Under the pieces are notes generated by a model, which was given only the letters and a program-made list of their open reading frames with translations, was not told where the DNA came from and searched no databases. Position numbers and translations under genes: made by a program. A stretch of 64,000 bases of DNA from JAAFIW01 sp031414805. Its GTDB lineage: Bacteria; Pseudomonadota; Gammaproteobacteria; Burkholderiales; Burkholderiaceae_C. The DNA lies in contig JANOQJ010000008.1 of the NCBI GenBank assembly GCA_031414805.1, positions 1 to 64,000 on the forward strand, read 5' to 3'. Shown here one piece after another: positions 45,101 through 52,443 of the stretch (the stretch's first letter is position 1; each line of letters begins with the position of its first letter).

Positions 45101-46145
45101 CCAGCTCGGTACAGGCCGCAACCTGGGCGCGCTCAAGGCCGAGCTGGGCGCCCAGGCGCGGGGTGCGTTTCAGGCACTGGCCGGCTTGAAAATGGCCGCC
45201 AGCAAGCCAGAATATGAGTCAAATCAGTCACCAGCCCTTGTAAATACTGCTCAAGCAGCTATTAAAAAAGAAGCACCTGTTCAGACCACCACAGCCAATC
45301 AACGCCACACCGCCTGGACTTTCGGCGAGCTGCCCGAACTCATGGAGGTGCGCCAGGGTGCCACCAGCCTGGTGGGCTTTCCCGCGCTGGTTGACCATGG
45401 CGATGCGGTGAGCATCGAGGTGTTTGACGAGCCCGAAGTGGCCGCTGCCAAGCACCGCGCCGGCCTGCGCCGCCTGTTCGCCCTGCAGTTGAAAGACGCC
45501 ATCAAGTACCTCGACAAAAACCTGCCCGACCTGCAAAAGTCCGCCGTGCAGTTCATGCCCTTGGGTACCGCAGACGAACTGCGCGAGCAAATCATCGAAG
45601 TGGCGCTAGACCGCGCCTTCCTGCTCGATCCGCTCCCCACCGACGAGCACGCCTTCAAGCGCCGCATCGAAGAAGGCCGTGGCCGCCTGACCCTGATCGC
45701 CAGCGAAGTGGCCCGCCTGACCGCCACCATCCTGACCGAGTACAGCGCCGCCGCGCGCAAGATCAAAGACACCAAAAACCAGAGCGAAGCCACCGCAGAC
45801 GCCGCCCAGCAACTGCAGCGCCTGGTCCCGAAACACTTCCTGCGCGCCACCCCCTGGCCCCAGCTACAGCATTTTTCCCGCTACCTCAAAGCCATCAGCC
45901 TGCGCCTTGACAAGCTGCGCGCCGACCCCGCCCGCGACGTGCAACGCATGGCCGAGCTGCGCCCCCAAGAGCAGCGCTTCTGGCGCCTGGTCGCCGAGCG
46001 CAAAGGCGCGCAGGACGCCCGCATGCAGGAACTGCGCTGGTTGCTGGAAGAGCTGCGCGTGAGCTTCTTCGCGCAAGAGCTGCGCACCCCGCAGCCTGTG
46101 AGTGTGAAACGGCTGGACAAGGTCTGGGGGCAGTTGAATGCGTGA
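42186..46145 (+). CDS. hrpA: ATP-dependent RNA helicase HrpA
   Basis: 1319 residues from ATG 42186 (a GTG at 42105 could add 27). DEAH-box helicase: motif I GETGSGKTTQ, motif II IIIDEAHERSLN, motif VI QRAGRCGR. The OB-fold and long HrpA-specific C-terminal region (DUF3418) extend to KVWGQLNA. It acts on structured mRNA and stalled ribosomes. Two repeat-derived inserts are read in frame: a Pro/Gly-rich one near residues 187-215 and one near 1010-1030 (PALVNTAQAAI). Confidence 0.95.
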   Translation: MSLVIEFPESLPVSAKRDEIAAAMAAHQVIIVCGETGSGKTTQLPKIALMLGRGKCNAPPGKGRLIGHTQPRRIAATSVAKRIAEELKTPLGDVVGYKVRFADRLSRDASVKLMTDGILLAETQTDPLLKAYDTIIIDEAHERSLNIDFLLGYLREILPRRPDLKVVVTSATIDAQRFADHFASRPSAAPVPGKSGGPSPDRGSDPHEVGERGGLVPAPVILVSGRMFPVEQRFRPFEESRDYDINDAIADAVDELWREPGQHGDILIFLPGEREIREAADHLRKHLSHQPLTRNAEVLPLFARLSQPEQDRIFEGHTGRRIVLATNVAETSLTVPGIRYVIDAGTARMKRYSFRSKVEQLLVEPISQAAANQRAGRCGRVANGICIRLYDEADFNSRPRFTEPEILRSSLAGVILRMKALRLGNVEQFPFLEAPRAKAISDGYQLLAELGAVDDANELTAMGHELAKLPLDPRVGRMILEARERGALDEVLVIASALSLQDVRDRPMDMQQAADAAHVKFDDDRSEFAGYLKVWKWLDVARGGHGKDHKLSNRQYEQLLKQNFVNIRRVREWRDIHSQLLTVVTEHKWRINTAPASYENLHQSMLAGLLGNIGFKLEGEEAGSGEYLGARGIKFHRHPGAHLAKKPGRWIVVAELVETTRLFGRGIANIEPQWLEQVAGHLLKKQLLEPHWEKKAGEVVALERATLYGLVIYSGRRVNYGRVDPHAAREIFIREALVAGNCPPEWDNRLPFLAANRKLIAQVESLEHKSRRQDVLVDDELIYAFYDSQVPPDIYSAQLFENWYLPTSKQQPMLLKLTREELMRHEAAGITTQAFPKFIRLGGVDCAASYLHEPGDARDGVTVTVPLFVLNQVADEQAEWLVPGMLKDKLQALLKSLPQKPRSRFVPLGESAARLADELTTQHATSTVGLTDALLKQVRDATSLDVKRADFKLDMLAPHLFMNFRVVDEHGRQLGTGRNLGALKAELGAQARGAFQALAGLKMAASKPEYESNQSPALVNTAQAAIKKEAPVQTTTANQRHTAWTFGELPELMEVRQGATSLVGFPALVDHGDAVSIEVFDEPEVAAAKHRAGLRRLFALQLKDAIKYLDKNLPDLQKSAVQFMPLGTADELREQIIEVALDRAFLLDPLPTDEHAFKRRIEEGRGRLTLIASEVARLTATILTEYSAAARKIKDTKNQSEATADAAQQLQRLVPKHFLRATPWPQLQHFSRYLKAISLRLDKLRADPARDVQRMAELRPQEQRFWRLVAERKGAQDARMQELRWLLEELRVSFFAQELRTPQPVSVKRLDKVWGQLNA
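42749..42827. repeat. GC-rich hairpin repeat inserted in frame in hrpA
   Basis: The insert begins GGCCCC and ends GGGGCC, with internal hairpins (CCCCGGcaaatCCGGGG, CCCCGGATCGGGG, CACACGAAGTG). It splits the normally continuous link between FADHFAS and APVILVSGRMFPVEQRF and is translated without a stop. Confidence 0.7.
45214..45272 (-). repeat. CTGCTTGAGCAG element, copy 11, in frame inside hrpA
   Basis: Inverted copy: its reverse complement has AATAGCTGCTTGAGCAGTAT then TTACAAGGGCTGGTGACTG. It is read as PALVNTAQAAI, the same orientation and frame as the tex copy. Confidence 0.87.
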
Positions 46146-46154
46146 GGCGATCAA

Positions 46155-46215
46155 CAATCGCTACTTATTTTGTAGCTGCTTGAGCAGTATTGATAAGGGC
46201 TGCTGCCGTTTTTGC
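46155..46215 (+). repeat. CTGCTTGAGCAG element, copy 12
   Basis: TGTAGCTGCTTGAGCAGTAT then TGATAAGGGCTGCTGCC, just after hrpA and about 40 bases before the IS630 left end. Confidence 0.85.
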
Positions 46216-46309
46216 TTGTAAAGCGTAACGACTCCAGTCGCAGCGCGTGTCTTATTCCGATTCCCAATAAAAACGTAAATAATATGGTTTCCCCAACTAG
46301 GAGACCACC

Positions 46310-46810
46310 ATGGCCAGACCTGCAAGCGGAATTGAGCAAATCGAGGCGGCACAAATTAGCCTGAAGGCCGCGACAAGCGCTGATGAACTTCGCATAGCCC
46401 AGGCGGTGCTGCTGCCGTTGCGGCTTGGATTGACGCTGCAACAAACCGCTCAGGCCATTGGGAGGTCGGTTGGCGCCACATGCCGAATGCGCACCGCGTA
46501 CTGCGCCGTAGCGGCGGGCACCCGAGAGCCTGCGCAGCCCAAGACAGCCCTGCGCAACCGTGCCAAAGCCAGCTTGGCGCAAGAGGCCGCTGTGCTGGAC
46601 AAAGTCATGCACGAGGCCAACGAGGGCGGCGTGGTCATCATCCCGCGCCTGCACCCGTTGATCGAACAAGCGCTGGGCAAAACGATGGCCCTGTCGGGCG
46701 TGTACCGGATGCTGCACCGCCACCACTGGCGCAAACTGGCCCCCGATACGCAACATCCCAAAGGTGACCCTCAAGCACGCCAGGTGTGGAAAAAAAACTG
46801 CCCGGTTTGA
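46310..46810 (+). CDS. IS630 transposase, N-terminal frame
   Basis: 166 residues with an HTH region (LRLGLTLQQTAQAIGRSVGATCRMR) and a linker rich in Ala, ending soon after a run of eight A (46790-46797). The second frame lies in the -1 frame relative to this one, so a -1 slip at GGAAAAAAAAC would give one full transposase. This arrangement is known in IS630 elements. Confidence 0.88.
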   Translation: MARPASGIEQIEAAQISLKAATSADELRIAQAVLLPLRLGLTLQQTAQAIGRSVGATCRMRTAYCAVAAGTREPAQPKTALRNRAKASLAQEAAVLDKVMHEANEGGVVIIPRLHPLIEQALGKTMALSGVYRMLHRHHWRKLAPDTQHPKGDPQARQVWKKNCPV

Positions 46811-47376
46811 TCCAGGACATTCTCTGCAGCTTTCCCATCACGCGGCCTTTGCGCTTGATGTTTCAAGACGAGGCGCGCTTTGGACGCATCAGCGATTGCT
46901 GCTACTGCTGGTGCAAAAAACCCATGCGCCCTGTGGTCAAAGCGATGCTCAGTCATCAATACGTCTACGCCTACGGGGCTGTCAGCCCGCAGGACGGAAA
47001 GCTGGATTGCCTGGTGCTACCAGAGGTCAACGGTCAGTGGATGCAAGTCTTTCTGACAGAGGTGGCAAGCCGCTATCCGAACGAAAACATTGTGATGGTG
47101 CTGGACGGGGCGGGGTGGCACAAAAGCAAAACCTTTGAAATGCCAGCCAATTTGAAACTGCTATTTCTGCCGCCGTACTCTCCCGAGCTCAATCCTCAGG
47201 AGCACATTTGGGATGAATTGAGGGAAAAGTACTTTCATAACAAGACCTTTGAATCATTGGACTTGCTTGAGGATCATCTAGTCGCATCCCTGAAGGCGAT
47301 GGAGACACAGCACCAGACTGTCAAAAGTATTGTGGCTTGGCAGTGGATTATTGATGCTGTTTCTAGTGAGAATTAG
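46786..47376 (+). CDS. IS630 transposase, DDE catalytic frame
   Basis: 196 residues containing the DDE catalytic core: Asp in FQDEARFG, Asp in VMVLDGAGWHKS, and Glu in LPPYSPELNPQEHIWDEL. All three look intact. Expression probably depends on the -1 frameshift at the A8 run from 46310, although an ATG at 46786 exists. Confidence 0.9.
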   Translation: MEKKLPGLIQDILCSFPITRPLRLMFQDEARFGRISDCCYCWCKKPMRPVVKAMLSHQYVYAYGAVSPQDGKLDCLVLPEVNGQWMQVFLTEVASRYPNENIVMVLDGAGWHKSKTFEMPANLKLLFLPPYSPELNPQEHIWDELREKYFHNKTFESLDLLEDHLVASLKAMETQHQTVKSIVAWQWIIDAVSSEN

Positions 47377-47382
47377 AATTAT

Positions 47383-47490
47383 TCCTTCCCCTTCCGGGGG
47401 AAGGCAGGGATGGGGGCAGCGGGCCGACACCCCGGCCAAACGTTGTAGCGCCCAAGCCCCCATCCCCGCCTTCCCCCAGCGGGGGAAGGA
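47383..47490. repeat. Large GC-rich inverted repeat
   Basis: Arms of about 35 bases (47383-47417 and 47456-47490) are near-perfect inverted copies; GGCAGGGATGGGGGC pairs with GCCCCCATCCCCGCC. It lies between the IS630 right end and the defence methyltransferase gene, and may be a dispersed repeat or a terminator. Confidence 0.8.
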
Positions 47491-47537
47491 GCGAAGGCAG
47501 CTATCCTGCCCATCACGCTCCCACACAAAAATCGCCC

Positions 47538-50315
47538 ATGAACGCCGTAGAAATAGAAGCCGCCGTTTCAGACTTGGCTGTTGCGCCCTTTGACGCGGCG
47601 GAATTCCCCTTCGCTTTCATGGCTGCTTTCGGCAGCAATGAAGTCACCCTCAAGAAGCTGCGTGCAGGTAACAACAACACATCAGACGTGCCCGGCGGCG
47701 TGCTTTTGCGCAACAAAATTCATATGGCCGTTTGCGAAGCGGACGAGGTTGGCGACTGCCTCAAAGCCTTGCGCGCCAGCCCCGCCACTCTAAAAGCCAA
47801 AGCCAAGTTCATTCTCGCTACGGACGGGCAAACGCTGGAGGCTGAAGAACTGGCCAGCGGTGAAACCATCGCCTGCGCCTACCCAGCCTTTCCCAACCAT
47901 TTCGGCTTCTTCCTGCCGCTGGCGGGCATCTCCACCATCCAGCAGATCAAAGACAACCCCATCGACGTGCGGGCCACCGGGCGGCTGAACAAGTTGTATG
48001 TGGAGCTGTTGAAAGAAAACCCAGACTGGGCCAAAGCCGAGCGCCGCGCCGACATGAACCACTTCATGGCTCGGCTGATTTTTTGTTTTTTTGCGGAAGA
48101 CACCGACATCTTCAACGGCGATGGCCTGTTCACCCGAACCGTAGACCAAATGAGCGCACGCGATGCCTCAGACACCCACACCGTGCTGTCTGAAATTTTC
48201 CGTGCCATGAACACCCGGCCTGCCGACCGCGCAGACGGCAATTTCCGCCCCTGGGCCGACCAGTTTCCCTATGTGAATGGCGGCCTGTTCTCCGGCGGCA
48301 CCGACGTGCCCCGCTTTTCCCGCATGGCTCGCACCTACCTGCTGCACGCGGGCGTTTTGCGCTGGCGCGAAATCAACCCCGACATCTTCGGCAGCATGAT
48401 CCAGGCCGTGGCCGACGACGAAGAGCGCGGCGCACTGGGCATGCACTACACCAGCGTTCCCAATATTTTGAAGGTGCTCAACCCGCTGTTTCTGGACGAC
48501 TTGCGCGCGCAACTCGAAGCGGCTGGTGACAGCAGGCCCAAGCTGCTCAACCTGCGCAAACGCATGGCCCGCATTCGCGTGTTTGACCCGGCTTGCGGTT
48601 CGGGTAATTTTTTGGTGATTGCCTACAAACAGATGCGGGGGATTGAGGCGGTCATCAACGCCCGCCGGGGCGAGGCGCATCTGGGCAGCGAGATACCGCT
48701 GACCAACTTCCGGGGCATTGAGCTGCGCGACTTTCCGGCAGAGATTGCCCGGCTGGCTTTGATCATTGCGGAGTTTCAGTGTGATGTGCTGTACCGGGGG
48801 CAGAAGGATGCGCTGGCGGCTTTTTTGCCGCTGGACAAGCAGAACTGGATTGTTTGCGGGAATGCGTTGAGGCTGGATTGGTTGAGTATTTGCCCGCCGA
48901 CGGGCACTGGGGTGAAGGTGGTGGCCGACGATTTGTTTGGTACGCCGCTAGATCAAGCGGAAATTGATTTTGAGAATCTGGGTGGTGAAACCTACCTTTG
49001 CGGAAATCCACCGTATCTAGGCAGTCAATGGCGGAGTGCGGAGCAGCAAGCAGACATGCAAGCCGTTTTTTCTGTGCATACGGATTCATACCGAGATCTT
49101 GACTATGTCTCGGCTTGGTTTATTAAAGCCGCCGAGTACGGCCAACGAGTGAAATGCGCTGCCGCTTTTGTTGCCACAAAGTCTATAAATCAAGGTCGGC
49201 AGGTGTCAATGCTGTGGCCTCTCGTTTTTGCGCGTGGTTTTTCAATTTACTTTGCCCATCGACCGTTTGCCTGGAAAAATATGGCCGCAAACAATGCGGG
49301 CGTAACCGTTGTCGTCGTCGGAATTACCAATTCCCGATTGGCAGAAAGGTACATATATGACCAAGACTCAAGGAAGCTCGCTAAAAATATAAACGCGTAT
49401 CTTTTGGACGCGCAAGACGTCATCGTGTCCCAGTCGAGCAATTCAATTTGTGGTTTGCCCACAATGGATTACGGCAACAAGCCGTCAGATGGTGGCAACC
49501 TCATCCTCGCGCGTGAGGAGTACGAGGAGCTGATTGCTAAATATCCCAAAGCAAGCGTCTTGTTGAAAAAATTGGTGGGTTCTCGGGAATTTACATCTTC
49601 CAGCAATCGCTGGTGTCTTTGGATTGAGGAAAACCAGTTGCTGCTGGCGATGAGTATTCCTCCGATCCTTGCGCGTATTGAGGCTGTGAGAGCTGTACGC
49701 TTGTCAAGTAAAGGCAAGCAGTCTCAAGATAAGGCCGATAAGCCTCATAGGTTTGTTTACACGCCACACCAAGAAACAGTTGCATTAGTTGTTCCAAGTA
49801 TCACTAGCGAAAATCGAGAGTACTTGCCTGTTGGACTTGCTGATGCTGATACGGTAATTTCCAACAAGGCTGCCGTAATCTATGACCCACTCATCTGGAC
49901 TTTGAGCATAGTGGCGAGTCGCTTGCATGCGCAGTGGATTGGCACAGTCTGCGTGCGTATGCGCACCGATTTCTCCTACTCCAACACCCTAGGCTGGAAC
50001 ACCTTCCCAGTCCCCCTGCTCACTGAGCAAAACAAATCCGACCTGACCGCGTGTGCTGAAAATATTCTGCTGGCCCGTGAAGCGCATTTCCCCGCAACCA
50101 TTGCCGACCTGTACGACCCAGAAGCCATGCCCGACAACCTGCGCGCTGCCCATGCGCACAACGACGAAGTGCTGGAGCGCATCTACATTGGCCGCCGCTT
50201 CAAAAACGACACCGAGCGGCTGGAAAAGCTGTTTGAGCTGTATACGAAGATGACAGCGGCAGGGCCTAAGGTCAAGCCCTCAAAAAAGCGGGGAAGGATA
50301 CGGCGCGGCACTTAG
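47538..50315 (+). CDS. MmeI-like class I DNA methyltransferase
   Basis: 925 residues. SAM motif I FDPACGSGNFLVIAY starts near residue 349, and the N6-adenine motif IV NPPY is at 490-493. Text before it (FCFFAEDTDIF, LGMHYTSVPNILKVLNPLFL) matches the helical spacer of MmeI-like enzymes; a TRD and C-terminal helices follow. The N-terminal ~150 residues lack a PD-(D/E)xK pattern, so it probably only methylates. It is first gene of the island with helicase and GIY-YIG genes downstream. The GC content drops in the TRD part (about 49000-49900), suggesting separate exchange of the specificity region. Confidence 0.9.
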   Translation: MNAVEIEAAVSDLAVAPFDAAEFPFAFMAAFGSNEVTLKKLRAGNNNTSDVPGGVLLRNKIHMAVCEADEVGDCLKALRASPATLKAKAKFILATDGQTLEAEELASGETIACAYPAFPNHFGFFLPLAGISTIQQIKDNPIDVRATGRLNKLYVELLKENPDWAKAERRADMNHFMARLIFCFFAEDTDIFNGDGLFTRTVDQMSARDASDTHTVLSEIFRAMNTRPADRADGNFRPWADQFPYVNGGLFSGGTDVPRFSRMARTYLLHAGVLRWREINPDIFGSMIQAVADDEERGALGMHYTSVPNILKVLNPLFLDDLRAQLEAAGDSRPKLLNLRKRMARIRVFDPACGSGNFLVIAYKQMRGIEAVINARRGEAHLGSEIPLTNFRGIELRDFPAEIARLALIIAEFQCDVLYRGQKDALAAFLPLDKQNWIVCGNALRLDWLSICPPTGTGVKVVADDLFGTPLDQAEIDFENLGGETYLCGNPPYLGSQWRSAEQQADMQAVFSVHTDSYRDLDYVSAWFIKAAEYGQRVKCAAAFVATKSINQGRQVSMLWPLVFARGFSIYFAHRPFAWKNMAANNAGVTVVVVGITNSRLAERYIYDQDSRKLAKNINAYLLDAQDVIVSQSSNSICGLPTMDYGNKPSDGGNLILAREEYEELIAKYPKASVLLKKLVGSREFTSSSNRWCLWIEENQLLLAMSIPPILARIEAVRAVRLSSKGKQSQDKADKPHRFVYTPHQETVALVVPSITSENREYLPVGLADADTVISNKAAVIYDPLIWTLSIVASRLHAQWIGTVCVRMRTDFSYSNTLGWNTFPVPLLTEQNKSDLTACAENILLAREAHFPATIADLYDPEAMPDNLRAAHAHNDEVLERIYIGRRFKNDTERLEKLFELYTKMTAAGPKVKPSKKRGRIRRGT

Positions 50316-50402
50316 AACCAAACCGTGATTCAAAAAGTGGGGCTGACCAATGATGAAGTCTGACCCACTATGATTTGGCAGCAATAAAACGGAGCGTTGG
50401 CT

Positions 50403-51437
50403 ATGAGCAAAATTACACACATTGGCGTGACCAATTTCACGGCGTTTTCCAATCTCAATCAGGATTTTTCGCCTGGTGTGAATGTTGTGATTGGTACAAA
50501 TGGCACGGGTAAGACGCATTTGTTAAAAATTCTCTATGCTGCCTGCGCAATCACGGTAGGCGAGGATAAAGAGAAGAGTTATTCGCTGAAACTGCGCAAC
50601 GTATTTAACCCGTTCGAGGGGCGAATGGGGCGGCTATCGCGTCGTCAATCTGGCAGCGTTAAAACCAAAGTGATTGTGACAAGGCAGGGCAGTGCGAAAT
50701 TGACTGCGGAATTTTCAAATCACACCAGCAATCCTGAAGATGTCAAGGTGACGGGTGAAGTCAGCTGGAAGAAAGAAGAACTCACCAGCGCCTATATCCC
50801 CGTCAAGGAAATGCTGGCTCATGCGCCAGGTTTTCTGGCCACTGCGGCCAAGCGTGAAATTGCATTTGAAGAGGTCTATATGGACGTCATCAAGCGCGCA
50901 TTTCTACCCAAACTATTGGGGCCGACTGATGGTGATCGGCAACGCTTGTTGACAGTGCTGCAAAAAGCCATTGAAGGCAAGGTGGTGGCAAAAGGCGAAT
51001 ATTTTTTCCTTAAAAACAAGCAAGGTGATCTGGAGTTCACGTTACTCGCAGAAGGCATGCGCAAGCTTGCCTTAGTTTGGTTGCTTATTCAAAACGGAAC
51101 TCTGCTTTCTGGTTCAGTACTGTTTTGGGATGAACCTGAAGCCAACCTGAACCCTGCTCTGATGGGGGAAGTTGTGGAAGTGATTCTTGAATTGCAACGG
51201 CTTGGCGTGCAAGTGTTTCTTGCTACCCACAATTATGTTTTGCTTAAAGAGTTCGATCTGCGTCGGCGCAAATCCGATGCTGTCAGGTATATATCGTTGT
51301 TCAGAGATGAATCCGGAGCGGTTACTTCAAAAGCTAGCGACAGTTACCTCGGCATTGATCCCAACGCGGTTGCTAGTACGTTCAGTGATCTGTACGACCG
51401 GGAACTCCAACGCAGCCTGGGGAGCATCAAATCATGA
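50403..51437 (+). CDS. ABC-type (AAA15/OLD-like) ATPase of the defence island
   Basis: 344 residues, ATG 50403 with GGAG 8 bases before. RecF/OLD-like ATPase: Walker A GTNGTGKT at 31-38, signature LLAEGMRKLALVWLL, Walker B VLFWDEPEANLNP, switch His in VFLATHNY. No TOPRIM domain is seen. The stop overlaps the next ATG (ATGA), so the two are coupled. Base use is more AT-rich than the flanks, which suggests separate acquisition into the methyltransferase-helicase locus. Confidence 0.9.
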   Translation: MSKITHIGVTNFTAFSNLNQDFSPGVNVVIGTNGTGKTHLLKILYAACAITVGEDKEKSYSLKLRNVFNPFEGRMGRLSRRQSGSVKTKVIVTRQGSAKLTAEFSNHTSNPEDVKVTGEVSWKKEELTSAYIPVKEMLAHAPGFLATAAKREIAFEEVYMDVIKRAFLPKLLGPTDGDRQRLLTVLQKAIEGKVVAKGEYFFLKNKQGDLEFTLLAEGMRKLALVWLLIQNGTLLSGSVLFWDEPEANLNPALMGEVVEVILELQRLGVQVFLATHNYVLLKEFDLRRRKSDAVRYISLFRDESGAVTSKASDSYLGIDPNAVASTFSDLYDRELQRSLGSIKS

Positions 51438-51952
51438 ATGTGCTTGCAGAAAACGATTTGCAGATTACGCTGCCCGCCACAGCAAATGGAAGAAAGTTCG
51501 ACGACCAAACCGCACACGGTTTGAGTCACTGTATGAAAGCAGTGGATTTCATCGTCGAGTTAGAAGACCAGTTGCTCTTTGTCGAATTCAAAGACCCTGA
51601 AAACCCCGAAGCTGTACTTGAAAGAAGTGCGGAATTCATCAAGCAATTCCGGGGTGGGCAGCTTGATTTCGACTTGACAACCAAATACCGGGACTCTTGG
51701 CTGTATGAGTGGGCAGAGGATCGCGTTAAAAAACCAATCACCTATTCGGTATTGATTGGTGCCAGTACGCTGTCCGCTGCCGAGCTGCTCGCGCGTACCG
51801 ATGCATTGAAACGGCAGATACCGATGGTCGGCGCTGGTGATCGGCCCTGGAAAAAACCATTTCTGGCAGGCTGTGCCGTGATGAATATTGCAGCATGGAA
51901 CAAGGCATTGCCTCAGTTTCCGGTTAGTCGTGTGGGGCCAACTTCTCTATGA
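51434..51952 (+). CDS. Small protein with PD-(D/E)xK-like pattern, ATPase partner
   Basis: 172 residues, not recognised by name. AVDFIVELEDQLLFVEFKDP has Asp38 and then Glu51-x-Lys53 in consecutive predicted beta strands, the layout of a PD-(D/E)xK nuclease core. The remainder is mixed alpha/beta (TYSVLIGASTLSAAELLA). It is coupled to the ATPase by an ATGA overlap. A nuclease effector is an inference from the motif. Its own stop overlaps the ATG of the following fragment. Confidence 0.75.
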   Translation: MNVLAENDLQITLPATANGRKFDDQTAHGLSHCMKAVDFIVELEDQLLFVEFKDPENPEAVLERSAEFIKQFRGGQLDFDLTTKYRDSWLYEWAEDRVKKPITYSVLIGASTLSAAELLARTDALKRQIPMVGAGDRPWKKPFLAGCAVMNIAAWNKALPQFPVSRVGPTSL

Positions 51953-52196
51953 ATCAGGCGTTGAACGATTCTGGGTTGGTCTCTGCGCATGGCAACATTC
52001 GTGGGCGTAGCTACACCCTGTCGGCAACGGTCTATTCGGTGGTGAGCGACAAGGCTGCGTACACACGGCAGGTAGGCTTTGGCCCAATTCAGCATTGAGT
52101 TACATCCACCAGCACGGGCAGATAGAACGGGCGGAAGTGATGAATTTGTGCCGGTTGACAGAGGGGCACGCCAAAGAGCTTCGCGTCGTCTTGTAG
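51949..52196 (+). pseudogene. Fragment of an AlbA_2-type ATP-binding regulator
   Basis: ATG 51949 opens a 49-residue frame (VSAHGNIRGRSYTLSATVYS) ending at 52098. In another frame, SYIHQHGQIERAEVMNLCRL continues to a TAG at 52196. Together they read like the C-terminus of Schlafen AlbA_2-domain ATP-binding proteins, broken by a frameshift and missing the N-terminal domain. The family is named from recalled patterns. Confidence 0.6.
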
Positions 52197-52443
52197 TGAT
52201 ACAAAAGATCGCGCTGCGAGGTGCCGGACGGGCTTCGATGCATGTCGAATAAGTAGGTCCTGTAATCCTTGAAAACGGATGAGTAAAAAAATTTTGATCG
52301 GGTTTTGATTCCGCCGGCAAAAAACCTCCCATCACATTCTTAAAAAGATAAATAAATTCATAAAAATCAACAACTTACAAAAATCAAGGGATCGAGAAAG
52401 TTTTGATCGATGCCCCGAACCTTGTTTCTTAAGCATAAAAAAC
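52197..52443. other. AT-rich spacer before the helicase
   Basis: It holds no convincing reading frame. It is AT-rich from about 52280, with TTTTGATCG occurring twice (about 52289 and 52401). It probably carries the promoter of the helicase/nuclease pair. Confidence 0.4.

Larger units (their letters stand above)
46253..47381 (+). mobile_element. IS630-family insertion sequence
   Basis: About 1.13 kb. Imperfect terminal inverted repeats are visible: left TATTCCGATTCCCAATA (46253-46269) and right, reverse-complemented, AATTCTAATTCTCACTA (47380-47364), 12 of 17 matching. TA dinucleotides at 46253 and 47380 fit the family's TA target duplication. It carries two overlapping transposase frames. Ends were judged by eye. 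Confidence 0.7.
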
